From contig JAIQGC010000020.1 of assembly GCA_020072805.1 (NCBI GenBank), positions 1 through 57,721 on the forward strand: 57,721 bases of DNA, written 5' to 3'. Numbering within the stretch: the first letter of the stretch is position 1; each line of letters starts with the position of its first letter. The stretch is from Terriglobia bacterium. GTDB taxonomy: Bacteria > Acidobacteriota > Terriglobia > Acidiferrales > UBA7541. A program made the position numbers and the translations under genes. Shown piece by piece: positions 1-8,921 of this stretch. The notes beneath the pieces are model-generated. The model made no database searches. It had not been told where the DNA came from and saw nothing but the letters and a program-made list of their open reading frames with translations.

Positions 1-210
1 AATGTGAAGTGTAAGCACATTTTCGCGGTTGAATTTAGCCAAAAAATGAAGGACCAGCTCAAGAAGAGCGTGACCGCCATCCAGGACAGCATTGACTTCC
101 TGCGGCTGGGCATCAAGTACATGCTCTTTGACCTCGAAGCGACCCGCCGGGAGAACGCCTACCTGCGGAAGATGCTCGAACAGGATTCGAACGGCAACAA
201 GGGCGAATAG
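1..210 (+). CDS. small coiled-coil hypothetical protein, possibly 5'-truncated
   Basis: The frame is open from the first base of the window, so the true start may lie outside; the first usable start inside is GTG at 4, giving 68 residues. The product is charged and helix-prone, with a heptad-like stretch over the C-terminal half (LRLGIKYMLFDLEATRREN), and has no signal peptide or recognisable domain. It points toward the 3' end of the truncated oxidoreductase on the other strand, and the two overlap if that frame is followed to its end. I do not recognise a family. It could be the end of a larger protein. Confidence 0.4.
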   Translation, partial: NVKCKHIFAVEFSQKMKDQLKKSVTAIQDSIDFLRLGIKYMLFDLEATRRENAYLRKMLEQDSNGNKGE

Positions 211-310
211 CCCGGACTCCCAAGCCAGGTGCGGGGCCTGCTGCGGCAGGACCGCCCCTTAGACCCATATTCGGCCGTTTGTGACGCATTTGTACCCCGT
301 AAACCTCGCA

Positions 311-344
311 CGTGAGCCCGGCGACACGCGTCGCCGGGCTCACG
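311..344. repeat. perfect 15-bp hairpin, 4-nt loop
   Basis: CGTGAGCCCGGCGAC at 311-325 is followed by ACGC and then its exact reverse complement at 330-344. There is no T-run on either side, so it is not a textbook intrinsic terminator. It lies between the small coiled-coil gene and the degraded end of the oxidoreductase, so a bidirectional terminator or a REP-like palindrome are both possible. Confidence 0.6.
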
Positions 345-430
345 CGTTCTGGCGCGCCCCCGGACACCTCGCGCGCCGGATTGAATGCGCAGGGCGAGCA
401 CATTTTGCCGGTCCCTGGCATGGGCTATCC

Positions 431-1076
431 GGAACAACCTCTTGCCGATCCGTCCGCTGCGGACGTATTCGCTGGCGCGGCGGAAATAGCCGCTGTATTC
501 GCTGCGCTGCTGCGTGCCGGCCTGGTAAATCCGGCCGTAGCGCCGGACTGCGGCCAGGACGGCCTGGCTCTCGCGGACCGTGACTGCCGTCGGCTTCTCG
601 CAGTAGATGTCTTTGCCGGCCTGGGCCGCCATGACCGCCATCACGGCGTGCCAGTGTGCGGGTGTGGCGATGAGCACGGCGTCGATGTCGGGGCGGTCGA
701 GGAGGCTTCGAAAGTCCACATAGGCCTCGCACGACCGGTAATTTCCCCTTCCGAAAACTTCGGCATAGTGCTGGTTGACCCGGAATTGAGCCTGCTCACG
801 GCGGTCGCGCCAGACATCACAGACCGCAAGCACCTGGACGTCCTCGCGGGCCGCGTAGCCGCCGGTGAGATAGGTCCATGCGCCGCCGAGAAGATGGCCT
901 CCGCCCTGCGTGCCGACGCCTATAAACCCCATGGTGATGCGATCGCTCGGCGCGGTTGCGCGATTCCGACCCAAGGCCGAGGCCGGGATGATGGAAGGTG
1001 CGGCGAGCGCGGCTCCGAAAATGCCAGCGCTTCGACACAGAAATTGCCGGCGTGTCAAAGTCCGTCTTTGTCTCAT
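431..1076 (-). pseudogene. Gfo/Idh/MocA-family oxidoreductase, N-terminal part only
   Basis: About 215 residues match the start of a secreted Gfo/Idh/MocA sugar oxidoreductase: a Tat-type signal (RRQFLCRSAGIFGAALAAP), a Rossmann start (MGFIGVGTQGGG), the ATPAHWH segment and the EKP motif (YCEKPTAVTV). After SGRIGK the reading frame stays open but the sequence no longer looks like the family, and neither other frame continues it, so the substrate-binding C-terminal domain is missing. The break is near 431. I read this as truncation by deletion or a sequence joint. Substrate unknown. Family members of this kind usually act on sugars or inositols with NAD(P). Confidence 0.7.
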
Positions 1077-1332
1077 GCTTTATCCCTCGCTGGGTTGATT
1101 ATAGGATGAAATCCTTACGCTTTGCCATAATCGGGGAGAAATATCTTAGGGATATGCGAGCTAATATCAACGTAATAATTAAAATGACCTCCCCGTTCGG
1201 GCGGCGCTTAGGCCGCCCGCAGCCCCTTCTCACTCTATTTATTGCGTTTGGACAAGGTTCTGTCGAGGAGTATCCCTGTCCGCAGAGACATCTTTGACAT
1301 CAATGGCTGGGGGGCGATATCATTCCATCGCG

Positions 1333-1348
1333 AAGCGAAGCTTCGCTT
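1333..1348. promoter_or_regulatory. 16-bp perfect palindrome upstream of the GH4 start
   Basis: AAGCGAAGCTTCGCTT is a perfect palindrome that ends 8 bases before the AAGGAGG ribosome binding site (1357-1363) of the GH4 gene. A site in this place could be an operator for a dimeric repressor or a translation-limiting hairpin. The rest of the gap from 1077 to 1371 is AT-richer than its surroundings and holds no gene that I can recognise. Confidence 0.4.
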
Positions 1349-1371
1349 TCGAACTCAAGGAGGGCACGATA

Positions 1372-2790
1372 GTGGCAAAGATCGCGATGATTGGCGCGGG
1401 AAGTTTAGTATTTTGCAAAACGCTCATGGCGGACATGCTCGCGACGCCGGCGCTCGCCGGCAGCGAATATCGCTTGATGGCGCTGACGCGAACGCGGCTC
1501 GACAAGATGCATGCCTTTATCCAGCGCATGATTAAAGACAACGGCGTAGAAGCGGCGGCGGTCGCTACGACGGACAGGCGCGAAGCGCTCCGCGGCGCCG
1601 ACTACGTCGTCGTCATGATTCAGGCGGGGGGCGTCGCCGAATTCCGCCAGGACTACGAGATCCCGCTTAAGTACGGCGTCGACCAGTGCATTGGCGATAC
1701 GATGGGACCGGGCGGCGTCTTCCGGGCCCTGCGGCACATCCCGGCGCTCCTCGAGATCGGCCGGGACATGCAGGAGCTCTGCCCTGACGCCATTCTGCTC
1801 AACTACGCCAACCCGATGGCCATGTGCTGCTGGGCTCTGGGCCGCCTGCCCGGCCTCCAATTTGTCGGCCTCTGCCACGGCGTTCAGACGACGATGGACC
1901 TCGTCGCAAGCTACGTGGGTGTCCCGAAGAACGAGATCGATTTTATCGCCGCCGGCATCAACCACATGGCCTGGTTCCTCAAGCTCGAGCACCGGGGCCG
2001 CGACCTCTACCCGGCGCTTAAAAAGAACTTCGAGAAGCCCGGCTTTTATGTTAACGAAAAGGTCCGGGGCGAAGTCCTGCGGCATTTCGGCTACTTCATG
2101 ACCGAGAGCACCGGCCACCTTTCCGAGTACCTCCCCTACTTCCGTAAGAACAGGAAGGCGCTTGACCTGTACTGCGACGAGCCCGCGTTCGGCGGCGAGA
2201 GCGGCGCCTATTACAAGTACTGCGCGATGCTCGCGGAGAAGTTTGCCAAGACCGACCCCCTGTCTATAGAGTCCACCAAACTTGGTCTACGAAGCGCCGA
2301 GTACTGCTCGCACATTATTGAAGCCAAGGAGACTGGTAATATTTTCCGCCTCAACGGCAATGTCCGCAACGATGGTTACATCACGAACCTGCCGGCGGGC
2401 TGCTGCGTCGAGGTGCCGATCTTCGTAGACCGGACCGGTCTGCACCCCACGGTCGTCGGCAGCCTCCCGCCGCAATGCGCCGCACTCAACATGACGAACG
2501 TCCTCGTCCAGGGCCTCACGGTCGAGGCCAGCTTTTCGGGCGACCCGGAACTTGTCATGCAGGCCGTGGCGCTCGACCCATTGACGGCCTCCGTGCTGAC
2601 TTTGAAAGAGATCCGTGACATGGCAGCCGAGATGCTCAAGGCCGAGGCGCGTTGGCTGCCGCAGTTCGCGGGGAAAAAGTTGCGGCCGGTCCCCACGATC
2701 GTGATTCCGAAAGACGTCAGGCGCCAGGAAGCCCCACTCGACCCGGCGCTGGCCATCGCGAACAGGTTCACGAAGCTCGCCCGGGCCTAG
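1372..2790 (+). CDS. glycoside hydrolase family 4 (alpha-galactosidase/alpha-glucosidase type)
   Basis: GH4 enzymes cleave alpha- (some beta-) glycosides by an oxidation-elimination route that needs NAD and a divalent metal. This 472-residue protein opens with the NAD-binding loop (MIGAGSLVF), followed by the family blocks GPGGVFRALRHIP, NYANPMA, GLCHGVQ with the metal-binding Cys and His region, and AGINHMAWFL. The start is GTG 1372, chosen because AAGGAGG lies 8 bases upstream and the preceding in-frame residues do not look like protein. The length is normal for the family. The closest general type is MelA-like alpha-galactosidase, but the substrate cannot be fixed from sequence. Neighbouring oxidoreductases fit sugar catabolism. 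Confidence 0.9.
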   Translation: MAKIAMIGAGSLVFCKTLMADMLATPALAGSEYRLMALTRTRLDKMHAFIQRMIKDNGVEAAAVATTDRREALRGADYVVVMIQAGGVAEFRQDYEIPLKYGVDQCIGDTMGPGGVFRALRHIPALLEIGRDMQELCPDAILLNYANPMAMCCWALGRLPGLQFVGLCHGVQTTMDLVASYVGVPKNEIDFIAAGINHMAWFLKLEHRGRDLYPALKKNFEKPGFYVNEKVRGEVLRHFGYFMTESTGHLSEYLPYFRKNRKALDLYCDEPAFGGESGAYYKYCAMLAEKFAKTDPLSIESTKLGLRSAEYCSHIIEAKETGNIFRLNGNVRNDGYITNLPAGCCVEVPIFVDRTGLHPTVVGSLPPQCAALNMTNVLVQGLTVEASFSGDPELVMQAVALDPLTASVLTLKEIRDMAAEMLKAEARWLPQFAGKKLRPVPTIVIPKDVRRQEAPLDPALAIANRFTKLARA

Positions 2791-2819
2791 CGAGGAAATG
2801 ACCAGTTCGACCCGGGCCT

Positions 2820-3182
2820 CTATTTCATTTTTCGATCCTGCCCCGGTCCGCCGGTGCCGTGAATCCGGGCCGCGGGCTCTCCGTCAATCCAAATCATCTC
2901 ATCCCCCTCATTCCAGCCTCCCCACTGATTCTGGAACACGGACAGGGTCACTCCGACAAAATGGCCGTCCCCCCGCGTTTCGAGGAAGACGTAATTTCCC
3001 TCCCCCGAGGTGTTGAACCAACGCGGGTCCCGGCGCGCCTCGGCGAAAAGTTCCAGGGTCGCTCCGGGTTTCAAGGTCCCGTGGTCATCGTTGCCTCCGC
3101 TCCGATCATAACTCGACGTGCGGCGCGATTCATAATCTCCCAGAGAAGCGCTTATCGTCATGCGGGGGAGCGCATGCGACAT
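2820..3182 (-). pseudogene. DUF2961-type protein remnant with internal deletion
   Basis: The frame starts with the DUF2961 N-terminal signature (SSYDRSGGNDD). It then jumps directly to the late part of the domain (RRDPRWFNTSGEGNY, GHFVGVTLSVFQNQ, GEGD-like NEGDEMIWIDGE) and ends at HGTG, where the family normally continues with a GTG(S/T)EDYF block. Roughly 150-200 central residues and the C-terminus are therefore missing. DUF2961 proteins are glycan-associated enzymes found with sugar oxidoreductases and GH genes, which matches the neighbours. I treat this as a broken gene; a very divergent short family member is less likely. Confidence 0.55.
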
Positions 3183-3188
3183 CCAATG

Positions 3189-3860
3189 CTAGGGGATGAT
3201 CTCCCAGACATCGACGTCCCCTCCCGGTTTCATCTTGACGGCGCCGGAGACGGTCCGATAGACGACCTCAGCCACCTCGGCGGGCGGCCTGCCCACATAG
3301 CCGGACAATCTGGTCGCCGTCTGGTCGGGGTTGACACAGCCGATTCGAAGGCGGCGGTGCTCTTGGGCGAGAGCTTGAGTGAAGCCCCGGACCCCGAACT
3401 TCGTGGCGCAATAGACTGACATTTGAGCATAGGCTTCCTCGCCCGCCGCGCTGGCGATGTTGATGATGCCCTTCCTGACGAAGGGGAGGAGAGCGGAAGT
3501 CATCTTGATCAGGCCTTCGAGGTTGGTTCTGATCTGCCGCTCAATATTCCGGCTGGTCTGCCTGCGAAAAGGGCTGAACGCGAGGACGCCCGCGTTGTTA
3601 ATGAGATAATCCACTTTCCGATACTTCCTTGCGATCTTTGTCGCAGCCGCCTTGATGCTCCGGCTATCCGTGACATCGAGGTGGAGGAGAAAGGTATCCT
3701 TGGCTCCCAGCCGGCGACACCGTCTTTGAGCTCTTTCTCCGCGCGCTTTTCCTCTGTAAAATGTGAGGATGACCTTAGCGCCTTCCCGGGCAAAACGATA
3801 GGCCGTCTCCCGTCCGATCCCCGAACTCGATCCCGTAATGAGAATAATCTGGCCTTTCAT
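3189..3860 (-). CDS. short-chain dehydrogenase/reductase (SDR)
   Basis: A complete 223-residue classical SDR. The cofactor loop TGSSSGIGRE is at about residues 9-18, the LDVTD acidic segment around 62, NNAG near 90, the catalytic Ser in NIASAAG and the YCATK Tyr/Lys pair around 150. It is a cytosolic NAD(P)(H)-dependent oxidoreductase of unknown substrate. It lies 29 bp after the HEAT-repeat gene on the same strand, and the DUF2961 remnant follows 6 bp later, so they may form one transcript. Confidence 0.85.
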   Translation of the reverse strand: MKGQIILITGSSSGIGRETAYRFAREGAKVILTFYRGKARGERAQRRCRRLGAKDTFLLHLDVTDSRSIKAAATKIARKYRKVDYLINNAGVLAFSPFRRQTSRNIERQIRTNLEGLIKMTSALLPFVRKGIINIASAAGEEAYAQMSVYCATKFGVRGFTQALAQEHRRLRIGCVNPDQTATRLSGYVGRPPAEVAEVVYRTVSGAVKMKPGGDVDVWEIIP

Positions 3861-3889
3861 CGACCCTCCTTGGATTCCAATCGTCGCCG

Positions 3890-5908
3890 TTATTTCGCCG
3901 CCTTTTTATCCAGTTCCTTCTTGATTTTGTCGACGGCGGCCTGGGCCTCTTCTTTGATGTCGCGGAACTCGACGAGTGACCGGGCGAATTCAAGAGCTCC
4001 GCCGCAGGAAAAATTTGGCAGCATGCCCAGGACAAGCTTCTTTTCTTCAGGCCTGTCCGCCAGGCCATAGGCCAGTTTCAGGTCCTTGATGGCCGCCTCG
4101 GGAGCGCGGAATTTCTCGAGTCCGATCATCCGCACATAGGCCTGGAGCGTCAAGATCTCATGGACATCGTTTTTCGTCGTTTCGTTTATCTGGAGGATAT
4201 CATCTTTGGCCGTAGCCGTCGGCCAGACGGCCAGTGCCCGAACGGCCGCATCGACGACGTCGGCGTTTGAATCGTTCAAAGCCTCGCGCAGGACCGGAAG
4301 CGCGCTGTCGTCTCCGATTTTTCCCAGGATGAGGAAGAGCATGCACTTATTTTTGATCTCCGTTTCTTTGTCCAGTCTCGCTTTAACCGCACCTGACCGA
4401 GCTAACGGATTGGCTATTTTTTTCGCGAGCGCGGAGATCGCATTTTCGACCTCGACCTGCTCCCGCTCATCGGCGGTCCTAAGCAAGAGGCCGAGCAGGC
4501 CCGGAATATCGGAAGGAGTGCCGACGAGCTTAAGGGCCCGCAGTGAATTCTGGCGAACCTTGGCGGAAGGAGAGCCTGTCTGTTTGACGAGCACACTTTT
4601 GGCGGCGAATATCCTCCGCTCTCCAATGCTCATGATGAGCTCGTTCAGAACGTCCTCCCCGGGCTCATTGGCAAGATACGAGAGCACCGCCTCATCCACA
4701 TCCCGACCTTTGAGCCCCCAGAGGCTGGTGCGCGCGGCTTCTTGCTCTTTTCCGCTGGATTTAGCCGCAGCCCCGGCCAGGAATTCGACGGTGGAGGCAT
4801 CGCCCGCTTTTTCGAGCGCTTTGAGTGCGGCGATGCGGACTCCCTCGAGCGGGCTCCGGGCTGCGCCCAGGATTGTGGGAAGGACCGTTCCTTTCGGATA
4901 ATCGGCTAGAACCGCCAGGAGTTGGACTTGGCTGGCTTCAGGAAGCCTGGGCAGGAGCGCGCAGACGGAAGCGATGTTCGAATTATTGAAAGCGCCTTTG
5001 ACCATTCCAATGGCCGGCCTATACATATTCTGGTCAGGGGCTTCCAACACGGAGAGAATAATTTTCGGGGCCTCGTCTCCGGCCGTGGCGATTTTTCCGG
5101 CCATGGCGGCGCCGCGAAGATCGGTGGGGAGTTTAAGCCCGAGCAAATGATTATATATTTCCGCTCCGGCCTCCATATTGTTGAGAGCCCTAAAACCCTC
5201 GGCGCACAGGAGAAGGCCGGATGCTATTTGGCCTTGAAGGTCGGGCTTGACTTTTCCCAGAGCTGCCGAAAGTACGCCGGCCGCTTCTTTGCCCGCGATC
5301 CGGCCGAGCGAAGTCACGGCCGCCGAGGCAGTCTCTTTTCTGGAATTCATGATCAATGGCCCGAGAGGCGCGACCGCCGCCTGGGTCTTTCTCTGTCCCA
5401 GTGAAAAAATAATACCCAGCTGGACTTCGCCCCTCGTGTTGGCCAGGGCCTTGAGCAGAGCTTTGTCGGCCGCCTCTCCCGGGATTTTTTCCAAGGCATA
5501 TCGGGCCATGTCCGAGCTGTCTTTTTGGGGGAGCATTTTTTCAAGAATGGGGACAGATTTCTCGGTGCCGATGATGCGCAACTGGCGGCAAACGGTCATC
5601 TTGGCGGCCAGAGACGCCTGCGTTTCGAGAAAAGCCGATAGCTTTTCTTCACAGGCTTGCCTGGATTCCGGGATGTCTTTAATCGCCTGAACATAGTTTC
5701 TGAGATCCCAAAGAACACCTTCGTTCTGTCCGTATTCATAATTGGATAGGCGCTTCAGGACGTCCTCAAGGCTCAACGGGCTCGACGCCTGCGGCGACCG
5801 TGCGGGGGGCATAGACGCAAATAAAGCGGGGAGAAGCAGCCATAAGCTCACGAGCACGATTCCGACGATCTTCCTTTTTTGGTCTGACATGTTTGTCCCT
5901 TTTTTCAT
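3890..5908 (-). CDS. exported HEAT-repeat protein
   Basis: A 672-residue protein with an N-terminal hydrophobic export signal (IVGIVLVSLWLLLPALFASM). Tandem alpha-helical HEAT-like repeats then run through most of its length (for example SVPILEKMLPQKDSSDMARYAL, split by repeated AL.AL.D patterns), with a lysine-rich end. Such proteins are scaffolds, not enzymes. Two starts are possible, ATG 5908 and ATG 5890; each has an AAGGGA-like site, and the second puts the signal peptide nearer the N-terminus. The gene follows the amber-split oxidoreductase by 11 bp on the same strand, so co-transcription is likely. Function unknown. Confidence 0.8.
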   Translation of the reverse strand: MKKGTNMSDQKRKIVGIVLVSLWLLLPALFASMPPARSPQASSPLSLEDVLKRLSNYEYGQNEGVLWDLRNYVQAIKDIPESRQACEEKLSAFLETQASLAAKMTVCRQLRIIGTEKSVPILEKMLPQKDSSDMARYALEKIPGEAADKALLKALANTRGEVQLGIIFSLGQRKTQAAVAPLGPLIMNSRKETASAAVTSLGRIAGKEAAGVLSAALGKVKPDLQGQIASGLLLCAEGFRALNNMEAGAEIYNHLLGLKLPTDLRGAAMAGKIATAGDEAPKIILSVLEAPDQNMYRPAIGMVKGAFNNSNIASVCALLPRLPEASQVQLLAVLADYPKGTVLPTILGAARSPLEGVRIAALKALEKAGDASTVEFLAGAAAKSSGKEQEAARTSLWGLKGRDVDEAVLSYLANEPGEDVLNELIMSIGERRIFAAKSVLVKQTGSPSAKVRQNSLRALKLVGTPSDIPGLLGLLLRTADEREQVEVENAISALAKKIANPLARSGAVKARLDKETEIKNKCMLFLILGKIGDDSALPVLREALNDSNADVVDAAVRALAVWPTATAKDDILQINETTKNDVHEILTLQAYVRMIGLEKFRAPEAAIKDLKLAYGLADRPEEKKLVLGMLPNFSCGGALEFARSLVEFRDIKEEAQAAVDKIKKELDKKAAK

Positions 5909-5919
5909 GGCCGATTCCC

Positions 5920-7245
5920 TTACGCAGGAAGCTGCCAGGGCTTGCGGTAGGAGCGGCTCAGCAGGCGCTCGGCTTCGGGGTCGCCGATGATTGTTTCAGT
6001 GGCGGGGTCCCAACGGATCTTCCGGCCGGTTTCGATAGCAATCACGCCGAGATGACCCACGCTGGCCGACCTGTGGGCGACCTCACACGGCGTGATCGTG
6101 AGCGCCCTGGATCTGACGCAGTCCAGGAAGTTCTGGTAATGATCCCGGCTTTTGTAAAGTCGGATCTCATTGGGGCCAATGACCTCGCTGGCGAGGTTAG
6201 CGGGTTGGGTCTCGAAGCTGCCCCGATCGACCCAGATCCAGCCGTATTCGCCGATCCATTTCGTACCGCCCTGGATTTCGGGGTAGCCTCCGGCGAGAAT
6301 GATGGGAGTCCCATCGGCATACTTGGCTTCGACCCAGTAGCGCATGGCGCTGTTATAAATTCCGCTGGCGGGGAATTCCCCTCGTCCCTGGATTTCGACG
6401 GGTCCGGAGGTATCAAACCCGAGCCCCCAGTGGGCGATGTCCAGATGATGACCAATCCAGTCCATGAGCTGGCCGCCGCCGAAATCCATGTTCCATCTCC
6501 AGTTCATATGGACGCGGGCTTTGCAGTAGGGGATGTAGGGCGCCGGCCCGATCCAAAAATCGTAATCGAGCTCCGGGGGAGGCGATTCGATGTTCCATTG
6601 GCCAAACGTCCGGGCGAAATCATAATGCCCTTCGGGCAGTCCAACTTCGACTCTCAGGATTTTCCCGATCCGGCCGTTGCGGACGAGTTCGCAGGCCTGG
6701 TGGAAATTGGCGACGGAGCGCTGCCAGCTGCCGGTCTGCCAGACGCGGCCGTAGCGATTCACGGCGTTGCACAGGGCGCGGCCCTCGGCCAGGCTGTGGG
6801 GGAGCGGCTTTTCGCCGTAGATATCGAAACCGGTGCGGGCTGCGGCGATGGACACGACGGCGTGCCAGTGATCGGGAACGGCGATTGATACGGCGTCGAG
6901 GTCCGGGCGCGTGTAGAGCTAGCGGAAATCGTGGTAGGTCGCACAATCGTTGTTCCCGTAGTGCTCGTTGACCATGTCCTGCACCTGCTTGAGATGGACT
7001 TTGTCGATATCGCAGACCGCGACCCACTGGACTTCGTCTTTTTCCATGAAGGCCTGCATATTGGGAATGCCCATCATGCCGAAGCCGATGCCGGCCATGA
7101 CGATACGATTGCTGGGCGCGACGGAGCCCGACTTACCGAGAGCCGATGCTCGGACGATCATAGGAAATCCTGCGACCCCGGCAATCGCGGCCGGAATGGT
7201 CTTGAGGAAATCCCTACGGCGGATTTTGGCGGATCTTTTGGTCAT
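5920..7245 (-). pseudogene. Gfo/Idh/MocA-family oxidoreductase interrupted by one amber codon
   Basis: Read through, this is a full-length secreted oxidoreductase of about 441 codons. It has a twin-Arg signal (RRRDFLKTIPAAIAGVAG), a Rossmann segment (AGIGFGMMGIPN), the VPDHWHAVV block, a GEKPLPHS motif in the EKP position, and the complete C-terminal domain with the NMDFGGGQLMDWIGHHLD region. A TAG at 6919-6921 falls between HDFR and LYTRPDLDAV, exactly where the paralogue at 431-1076 has a sense codon (FRSLLDRPDID). Everything else is intact. It is a recent nonsense mutation, a sequencing error, or a readthrough site; I favour one of the first two. Confidence 0.8.
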
Positions 7246-7283
7246 GATTAATCTACCTTTCTTAGACCGCGGTCTCCAAGACC

Positions 7284-7405
7284 GGGGTCAAACCTCAACA
7301 TTCAACATTTTAAGCTTCTTCCAAATTTATTTCTCGACAATAGTCCTCCACCATAATATTTATCCGATAATGACATAAAAATGTTGAAAGTTGAGGTTTG
7401 ACCCC
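7284..7405. repeat. 28-bp inverted repeat element (REP/RAYT-like)
   Basis: The left arm at 7284-7311 begins GGGGTCAAACCTCAACATTC. The right arm at 7378-7405 is its reverse complement with one mismatch in 28. The 66-bp centre is AT-rich, unlike the surroundings. Arms beginning GGGGTCA and ending in an AT-rich tip are typical of palindromic repeats mobilised by REP-associated tyrosine transposases; no transposase is present here. The element fills the gap between two same-strand oxidoreductase genes and could form a very stable RNA hairpin that ends or processes the upstream message. Confidence 0.7.
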
Positions 7406-7412
7406 ATTCATT

Positions 7413-8505
7413 TCAAATTAGTGGGGTGAGGCCCGGGATCGCCACAGGCTCGACCCGGAGCGGGCCGAAATCGTACTTCGGCGGCGTGAGGTCGAGCTTG
7501 GAGCTCGTCATCGCCCATTCCCAACTGATCGCCCGTCCCGTGTATGCGCTCATGCGGCCTACAATGGCGCACAGTGTGCTTTCGGCGATCCGCCGGCCTT
7601 CGTTCAGGGGCTTTCCGGCCCGGATGCTGGCGATGAGGTCCGCATGCTCCTGCACATAGGGATTGGGCTCGTCGCCGTCGAACTTCCAGAAGTTCGTGCC
7701 GTGAATCTCGCCATAGCCGAAGGCGTAGCCCTTTGTTCCGACAATCCGTTCCTCGACGCGGTCGGCGCAGCCGGGAATCTGCCGGCACATGCTCATCACC
7801 CGGACGCCGTTCGGGTATTCGAACTCAACGGCGAAGTGATCATAGATATTACCGTATTCGGGGGCCGTCCGCTGCTGCCGTCCGCCCATGCCCGTGACCT
7901 TGACGGGCAGGGAGCCGAAGGCCCAGTTCATGACATCGAGGTTATGAACGTGCTGCTCGACGATGTGGTCCCCCGACAGCCAGGTGAAATAGAGCCAGTT
8001 GCGGCACTGCCATTCCATGTCGGACATCTGCGGAGTTTTTTTCACGACCCAGAGGTCGCCCTGGTTCCAGTAACACTGGCCTCCGACGATCTCCCCGATC
8101 TCGCCGTTGTTGATCCGCTTCATCAGTTCCAAATAGCGCTGCTGGTGCCGGCGCTGCGTGCCCGCGACGATGGCCAGTCCTTTTTTCCTGGCCAACTCAG
8201 ACGAGGCGATCACTGACCGGACGCCCACGGGATCCACGGCCACCGGCTTTTCCATAAACACGTTTTTCCCGGCTTCGACGGCGGCTTTCAAGTGGATCGG
8301 CCTGAAACCGGGAGCGGCGGCTGTGACGATGAGGTTCACCTCCGGGCTGGCCGCGACCTTGAGATAATTGTCGAATCCGGTAAAGCACTTGTCCTTCGTG
8401 ACTTTGACCTTATCCGGATGGGCTTCCTTAATCCTTTTTAAGGAGCTGTCGATGCGGTCCTGGAAGAGGTCTCCCATGGCCACGACCTCGACGCCGGGGG
8501 CGGCA
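7413..8505 (-). CDS. Gfo/Idh/MocA-family oxidoreductase, 5' end missing
   Basis: About 360 residues of a Gfo/Idh/MocA oxidoreductase: APGVEVVAMGDLF from the second Rossmann strand, the VFMEKPVAVD motif, GTQRRHQQRYLELM, the HIVEQHVHNLD substrate-domain block and a normal C-terminus. The first 50-60 residues, with the signal and the GxGxxG loop, are absent. Upstream of about 8505 the sequence switches to a peptidase gene on the other strand that is also cut there. The loss is best explained by a sequence joint, so the real gene was probably whole in its source genome. Confidence 0.8.
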
Positions 8506-8515
8506 TTCATTACCC
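8490..8515. other. probable chimeric joint
   Basis: A minus-strand oxidoreductase lacking its N-terminus and a plus-strand M16 peptidase lacking its N-terminal half meet here, head to head, with no spacer. Gene style, strand organisation and repeats differ on the two sides. The exact base cannot be fixed because both frames are plausible for a few codons around 8495-8507. Confidence 0.75.
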
Positions 8516-8921
8516 CATGGGCGATGTCTTCGACTACAACGGCCCCATGCAGATGGTCACGCGCATCATGCACAAGCCGGAAATTTCCGACGCAGCCACG
8601 CTCGAGGAGTTTGATTCCGTCATCCGCGAAATTCAGGAGCACGGCCTGGCCGCGGACGAACTCGAACCGCTCAAAATCAAATTTCGCTCGGACTATTACT
8701 CCATGCTGGAGGGCGGCATGATGCCGCGCTACGGCCTGATGCACCTGCTGGCCTGCTTCACGCTCTTCGACGGCGACCCGCAGCTCGTCAACACCATCCT
8801 CGACGGTTTTCTGGCCGTGACCCGCGAGGAAGTGCAGGCCGCGGCGAATAAATATCTGCGCCGGGAAAAGCGCGCCATCGTCTTTCGCCAGCCCGCCTCC
8901 ACCGGAAAGGAGGCCGCATAA
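8505..8921 (+). CDS. M16-family metallopeptidase, C-terminal part (active-subunit type)
   Basis: About 138 residues of the C-terminal half of an M16B peptidase remain (DYNGPMQMVTRIMHKP, KIKFRSDYYSMLEGG, PRYGLMHLLACFTLFD). The zinc-binding HxxEH half lies beyond the joint and is lost. The first ATG inside is 8517, but the frame is sensible slightly upstream (HYPMGDVFDYNG), so this is a fragment and not a short gene. The stop overlaps the next start as TAATG, with GGAAAGGAGG just before it, so the two products were made together, as in two-subunit M16 proteases. Confidence 0.85.
   Translation: MHYPMGDVFDYNGPMQMVTRIMHKPEISDAATLEEFDSVIREIQEHGLAADELEPLKIKFRSDYYSMLEGGMMPRYGLMHLLACFTLFDGDPQLVNTILDGFLAVTREEVQAAANKYLRREKRAIVFRQPASTGKEAA

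Noticed and set aside
6919-6921. Programmed amber readthrough or pyrrolysine
   Set aside because: One isolated case with no suppressor genes in the window; mutation or error is simpler.
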